Both the position numbers and the translations under genes were made by a program. Of a DNA stretch of 64,000 bases, positions 59,301-64,000 are shown piece by piece. The first letter of the stretch is position 1. Each line of letters opens with the position of its first letter. Origin of the DNA: Lineus longissimus (lineage: Eukaryota > Nemertea > Pilidiophora > Heteronemertea > Lineidae); assembly GCF_910592395.1 (NCBI RefSeq), contig NC_088315.1:16661808-16725807 (forward strand), in the 5' to 3' direction. Under the pieces are notes generated by a model, which saw only the letters and a list, made by a program, of their open reading frames with translations, did not search any database and was not told the origin of the DNA.

Positions 59301-62300
59301 TAAGAAAACACCTGCTATAGTCCGATGTGCTTGAACATATCTAGAGTGACGCAACCACTCTCTCGATTACATTACAGACTGAAATTTATGACTGAAACGA
59401 CAAGAAAAACCAACTGTTAAAAAAAATACGTCGTTAAAACACTAAAACTTATTCTGCCATTCTAAAATTCTGGTCATGGATTACAAAAATAAAATCCCTT
59501 TGAATTAGGCCCCCAGCAGCAGCCGCCTCAGCGCCACCACGTGGGGCCTAATGGTACTAGGCTATTGCTTAGCATGCGATAATACGAGGCGCGAAATGCT
59601 TTGAAATAAAATCAGATGATTTCTTTTTTTACATGTATAAAAAACATTACCTGAAATATCTCGATCTATTGACTTATCATCTCGATCAATTGAGATATTG
59701 GGTGATATGAATAAACATTAGTAAATGCTTTTAATTTATTTTGTACAGAAATGCCTAGTGTAAATGTACGTGAAGTTTTAAGTAAAAGCCTTTCCTAGTC
59801 TTTATTCATATCACTCATTATCTCGATCGATTGAACTGTTAGCTTGATGTATTGAGAGATCATCTCTGGTTCTGTTGTGAACCTGATCCGAAATGGCGTA
59901 GCAATTCATCAAATAGCGCGTACAAAATAGCACTTTCGATGACAATTTGGAGTCTCAATCGCCTTTGATTACTATGCATGTAAACAACATGTGAGGCTGT
60001 ATAATAATAATAATAACATTCTATTATATACGGCGCTGGCGAAATTTGGGAGTTTTCAAAAATCCCCGAAACGCCAACATGAACGTCTAATCCATTGTTC
60101 GACCTCTCGATTACTTTGTCGAACAATGGGATAGGCGTTCGCGCTGACGTTTCGGGGGTCGCGAAAATTTCCCATTGCCCTGAATTCCAACCGCGAAACT
60201 AGCTAAACAGTCTGTTGTTGTCTCCATGCTTTGTTGTTTTCCAGTTCCACCTCGGCACGGCGCTTCAGGGTCTCGTCTTCATCATTGCCCCTAGTTCTTT
60301 CACAATAGCTGCACCGCTCATTGGAATTGTTATAGATAAGTGGGTAAGGCACCTTACACCGCCTCTAGTATTAGTAATGCACAACATCTCGAAAAGCAGT
60401 ACCGTGACAAGCAGTACCGCGGATATAGAAAAGGATTTTTCGATTTCCAAAGAAGATAGATGCACAGCGCACAATAATGCGCCGGCCGACCTTAGTCAAT
60501 ACTCATATGCGCACACCCGATATCCAAAATGGTGCCACTTGATCAAATTTGTAAAATTCGTCACTGTACGAGTTTGACAGATGCCTGAGACTTTTTACTA
60601 CATGTATCAATATTTTCTTACTTCCAGAAATGCGGGAGGACCTGTACTGTGGTCGGAACCTTTGTTATATCGGCGTTGTATCTTATACTGGGCCCCTGTC
60701 CCATATTCCACATGCAGTAGGTGTCACAATGGTGCAGTATTGTTTGCTAGCCTAGTGGTAAAAATTTGATATTGATGTGCATCCAAAACGGTGGTCACTC
60801 CTATTATGATCAAACGGTGAATGCTAAACGGCATTTCATTGGCCATGAGAATTATCGACATGTTAACTGTCTTCTGATTGGTTTGTTTTGGATATTGAAT
60901 CCCGAATTTCGTATTTTGAAGTTCGCATTCATGTTGGCAGTGCCAGTGTGTGCACTTGAAGCACATCTTGAGAAGCGTTAGGGATTTGAGAATTTGACAA
61001 TCCATCCAGGCGGTGGTGAACAATGAGTCAAAATCCAGTCAATACAGCAGTCCAGTGATCCAGCTTTTTGGAATACCCAGAAAATATGTCGTTTTGTCGA
61101 GAGCTTGCCTGACTGAACTGTACGTGCGTTATCTAACATCGTTCTATTCTATTTCAGACCAGAGTTATGGATGTCGGCAGTGCCTCTTCTTACCATGGGG
61201 TTGGCGTTCGCCTCTACCATTATTCCTGGTTTCACACTGATACTGGAGGATGCAATGTAAGTCTGGTCACATCTCAAAGGGGTAAAATAGGCAGCAGCTT
61301 GTGTGTCAATTTCATGAGTGTCAGCAAAACAATTAGTAAGTCAGTTAGTCTGTACATGTAATGTTTTAAGAAGAAGATGAAGATCTAAATTCACCTCTCA
61401 ATAAGATCAGTTGCACGTCAGAATCGGTTATGTACGCAGTTGCTCTGTACAACACATTGTATGTCTTCATGATATTTAATGATTTTCTACTTTGAAAACT
61501 TTTTTTTTCTCAGTTGAACCTACCACATTAAGGCCGGAAGGAAGATTTTCTATATGCCATTTTACAATAACTAGCCGAAATTCTGCGAATTGGCGGGGGG
61601 GGGGGGAAATAAAACCGACGCCAAAACTCATTGAGTTTCGGCGATATCTTTCAATGCAAAACTAACAAGGCAATCTCGGGCAGCAATATGCCACGATTTC
61701 TTTTTCTTTTGGTTGTGACTTGGTTCTCATAAGACCAATATTTAATATTCGGAGTCAAGGATGGCATTCAGACAGAATCTCACCCCGCATATAACAAGGC
61801 CCCAGGACTGATTCTCTCACAACAGGGCCATGGTAATTTCGTTCGTATTTAATCGTTGGACAGTTAAGGAAAATAGGAATACAGTTATAAACAATGCCGT
61901 TATCATAGTGCAGTTGTCATGCATGCAACTTTGCTGAAACTAGATGTTTCTAGTGAATATATATCTGTATATTTGTAGGCCTACACGACCTGTGTTCCTT
62001 CTTTCAGAAAAGTAGGTTTCCCCGACTCAATGGGAACGAAGGGTGTAGTCTCTGGAATAGTTTTGTTTTCATTCAACTTTGGGTGAGTATAGGGTTTGCG
62101 TTTGACGTCATCTTCGCTTACATGTAATCTCGGGGGACGTTCGGGCATTTGTAGAACGCCAGTGATATAAATGGACGTCAGTGATGATGGAAGACCGAAT
62201 AGTATGCATCCTGCGGATTAGCGTCGGCCATAGCTGTGATAACATTTTGCTCCTTCCGTCAAATCTTCAGAATAATTCACTCTACACACCGTGTTTACGT

Positions 62301-63857
62301 TGGTCTCACAGGTCTGAGAGCATCCAAAATCGGTCTTTGACAGTGAAAATCATTTATAAAAAACACACTGGCTATGTACAGTCATAATAAACCTTGAAAT
62401 AATCATACAGAACGTACGACGAACATGCTATGCTTTGACAGGTTTGGATGTACTTATTTTTGATGTGAAAGCGTTTTGCTCGCCGATTGAGTACGTGAAA
62501 AAGTTATGAGCTTGTAGATTTGGCCAATTTACTTTGAAAATGGCTTAGAAGTGTAATACAAGTACGTCATCAATTCGTTGCTGTTCTGTAGTACCTTTTG
62601 TGAATTTTTTTTTATATAATATGTAAATTTATTAATCAATCTTATGATTAAAAGGAGGCATAAAAAAAGCAATATGCTTAACGCTTATGCCCCCTCATTA
62701 CACTCTTTACAAATTACATAAAACACAAGATGGACAACTGTAATTGATGGTCAGATATCACAAGATATAATGTGCAGAGATATCAGCGAGTAAATCTGCG
62801 TGTTCTTTCAATGTAAGTTTGAACTACTGAAAATATAGATATATTTGTATCATGGGAGTAAGCCTCGTTACCAAAAAGAAAATCCTTTACAGTATACGGT
62901 AAAATTCTAGGTGGAGGAAATCTATCCTCGAGTTCAAGTACAAACTGATGTCTCTGCGCAGTATACCGAGTGCAGTGAAAAAAGTAATGATATGGATTCT
63001 CAACCGACTTGTCGAAACAATAATTACAAGACGGGTCAGCAATGACATGATTTATAAATAAATGATAATTCAACCCGCTGCAACCAGTCCTTAATCTACA
63101 GTGATATATATTCCTCTCTCTCGTTGTACCAAAGAAGTACCAGGCTTGGGGTTTAGGTTGACAAAACATATGACACAACATTTTTTTGAATATTCCAATT
63201 GAGGGCGCATTTCTAACTTCGCTTGGTAGACTATTCCAATCCCTGGTTGTAGCGGGAAAAAATGATCGATAATAATACTCAGTCCGGCATAGAAATGGTA
63301 TAAAGTCATCTTGATTACGAAGATTGTATACACGATTATCACCCACCCTGGGAGGTAATAACTGTCTCAAATAGGTTGGTGTTTCGCCATGAATGATTTT
63401 GTAAAACATAACTAATCTATGAATCTATGCGATACAAGTACGTCATCAATTCGTTGCTGTTCTGTAGTACCTTTAGTGAATTCGCTCAGTTTTGCAATCA
63501 TGCGGGGCATGCTTTGTATGTGCTTCTTCGTGTTTTATAACGACATCGATTTGAAGTCCAGGTCGGAGCCCGCACTTGGATAAGGTAAGTACTGGAAGAA
63601 AAACATAAATATCCTGCCTAATTGCATGTGTATCACTCCGCCGCTCGGACTACGTGTACTTTAGAAACATTCCTTGTATTTTTTTAGACAAGGTCGCCAA
63701 GACTTGTTTCTGGAAATAAATCGACGAAATGATGCAAATTATGAATTTTTTTCTCCCTTCCAGCGCATTTGTTGGGCCGATGAGTGCAGGAGATCTGGTT
63801 GATGCTGTGGGGTACGCCTGGGCATGTTCCGTCGTCTCCCTGGTAGCATTTGTAGTT
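50327..63857 (+). CDS. SLC18B1: SLC18B1-like MFS transporter, copy B (12 exons seen)
   Basis: Exons: 50327-50494, 51218-51313, 52061-52134, 52437-52584, 57291-57359, 57749-57842, 58535-58677, 60245-60343, 60628-60716, 61158-61256, 62008-62082 and 63764-63857. Exon 13 lies beyond the window. Every exon has exactly the same length and phase as in copy A, and none contains a stop. Substitutions change some residues (for example 'TERPLS' to 'TESSLS', the Ala-Ala start of exon 2 to Ala-Thr, and the exon 6/7 junction Ser to Pro). Exon 4 is hit by a 4.2-kb transposon at 52583. The length 148 nt is kept only if the donor GTCAGT inside the transposon end is used, which changes the last residue from Ile to Ser. 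Probable role as in copy A; expression is unproven. Confidence 0.85.
53301..54548 (+). CDS. Unrecognised Cys/His-rich protein in the TTAA element
   Basis: Three exons join cleanly: 53301-53829 (donor AG/GTAAGG), 54173-54258 (acceptor CCTTTTCAG, donor GAG/GTGAGT) and 54471-54548 (acceptor CTTTTTTCAG, stop TGA). Phases are 1 and 0. The first in-frame ATG is 53400, giving 197 residues; the open frame starts earlier (53301), so a 5' exon may supply the true start. Visible features: 'CTLC', 'KQCKKDVHSHLMRWM', 'LCDGVF', 'TTICPNHRYKL', 'RRCQHPLH', 'PVGSALCKGCEAKHR' (last Cys pair created by the exon 1/2 splice), and an acidic Ser/Ala tail. The ordered Cys/His pairs suggest zinc binding. I did not recognise the family. 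It could be a captured host exon set, or an accessory protein of the transposon. Confidence 0.6.
54549..56500. other. 3' part of TTAA element, no gene recognised
   Basis: No supported coding frame. It contains pure G-runs at about 55760-55774 and 56116-56130 and short CTAGGCC-type palindromic words ('AGTAGGCCTAGGC' near 56101). Possibly internal non-coding DNA needed for mobility, or the remains of a deleted transposase. Confidence 0.4.
56813..57290 (+). other. Remainder of ancestral intron 4 (copy B)
   Basis: Once the TTAA element is removed, intron 4 of copy B is under 500 bp. It begins with the former donor, now GCAAGT instead of GTAAGT (56815-56820), and runs to the acceptor CTCCTTCAG at 57282-57290. 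It preserves the empty sites for the 5.1-kb and CACTA-like elements of copy A. Confidence 0.8.
59397..59655. repeat. 259-bp insertion with CTGAA direct repeat (copy B)
   Basis: Copy A has 'GACTGAAGTATCTCG' uninterrupted at about 38410. In copy B the extra segment is flanked by CTGAA at 59392-59396 and 59651-59655. It contains a GC-rich hairpin-prone part with GGCCCC / GGGGCC (59510-59550). No terminal inverted repeats were found; a SINE-like or other short retroelement is possible. Confidence 0.6.
59700..59816. repeat. 117-bp MITE with GGGTGATATGAATAAA ends (copy B)
   Basis: The left end GGGTGATATGAATAAA and the right end (complement of GAGTGATATGAATAAA) form a 16-bp inverted repeat with one mismatch. 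Flanks are ATT on both sides (59697-59699 and 59817-59819), and copy A has the single-ATT empty site at about 38456 ('GAGATATTATCTCG'). The 3-bp target duplication and small size fit a MITE. Confidence 0.85.
60048..60173. repeat. Palindromic MITE, ggagttttc family, in intron 7 (copy B)
   Basis: Counterpart of 38686-38812. The right arm (CGTTTCGGGGGTCGCG) is closer to the 8762-8880 copy than the unit A version is. Confidence 0.75.
62555..63482 (-). mobile_element. LINE 3' fragment with 52-bp target duplication (copy B)
   Basis: Counterpart of 41219-42149. Direct repeats 62555-62606 and 63431-63482 flank a minus-strand LINE tail. The enclosed 208-residue frame (63409-62783) differs from copy A by a handful of residues and is still open. 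Confidence 0.9.
62783..63409 (-). pseudogene. LINE ORF2 C-terminal domain (copy B)
   Basis: Same 208-residue C-terminal domain as at 41450-42076, with 'FYKIIHGE', the 'FFPATTRDWNSLP' block and the CxxC..H..C knuckle kept. No reverse transcriptase is attached, so it is a 5'-truncated insertion carried along in the duplication. Confidence 0.8.
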
Positions 63858-64000
63858 GTAAGTATTGATTCTAGGCGCGATTCTAATTATAATACGCGTC
63901 ATTGAAAACAGTTTCTACTTTAAATGGCTCCTTTTTGTCAGCATGTCATTTGGGTCATTGAAACAAGACAAAACAACTTAAAAGTTTTTTTCACGAGTTC

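Larger units (their letters stand above)
43905..64000 (+). repeat. Tandem duplication, unit B (runs past window)
   Basis: Collinear with 9168 onward. Compared with unit A it has extra sequence at 44106-48096 (aquaporin-type exon plus BEL/Pao insertion), 48736-48925, 52583-56808, 59397-59655 and 59700-59816. It lacks the Harbinger, the CAGTA element, the solo MITE, the 5.1-kb and the CACTA-like elements. It also lacks about 190 bp corresponding to 38160-38340. Confidence 0.85.

Noticed and set aside
1-64000. tRNA, rRNA or small structured RNA genes
   Set aside because: No cloverleaf-like or ribosomal segment was noticed on either strand, but a covariance-model scan could not be run.

Overview
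This is a eukaryotic, animal-type window. Genes are split into short exons with GT-AG introns, and most of the DNA is transposon-derived. Two host genes are recognisable by protein family: an aquaporin (AQP4-like) 3' half on the left, and an SLC18B1-type MFS transporter present twice in tandem. LINE, BEL/Pao, Harbinger, mariner, pogo, CACTA-like and TTAA-type elements together with heavy presence/absence polymorphism fit a marine invertebrate (deuterostome-like), but the species cannot be fixed from the sequence.

Layout: 1-2005 holds two decayed LINE fragments on the minus strand. 2006-4465 holds unrecognised broken reading frames. 4466-9107 carries three aquaporin exons, with a possible short terminal exon at 9414-9481. 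9801-12560 is a truncated Harbinger transposon with an intact Myb/SANT-like accessory gene. 12737-13558 is a Tc1/mariner-type non-autonomous element. 14838-43074 is a complete 13-exon SLC18B1-like gene (copy A), whose fourth intron is swollen to 18.5 kb by two large elements placed next to each other: a 5.1-kb element with a mariner inside it, and a 12.9-kb CACTA-like element with a pogo inside it and a 500-N assembly gap. From about 43905 the sequence restarts at the equivalent of about 9168. That second unit contains a stranded aquaporin-type last exon (44339), a collapsed BEL/Pao element, a copy of the short aquaporin exon (48139) and SLC18B1-like copy B (50327 to beyond the window; 12 of 13 exons seen).

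Comparing the two units base by base gives empty sites, which define the ends and target-site duplications of many insertions. The most striking is a 4.2-kb TTAA-type element in copy B. It landed across the end of coding exon 4, and its terminal repeat seems to supply a replacement splice donor at exactly the old position. It also carries an intact-looking three-exon gene for an unrecognised Cys/His-rich protein. All coding calls rest on reading frames, exon phases and remembered family features; no database search was run.
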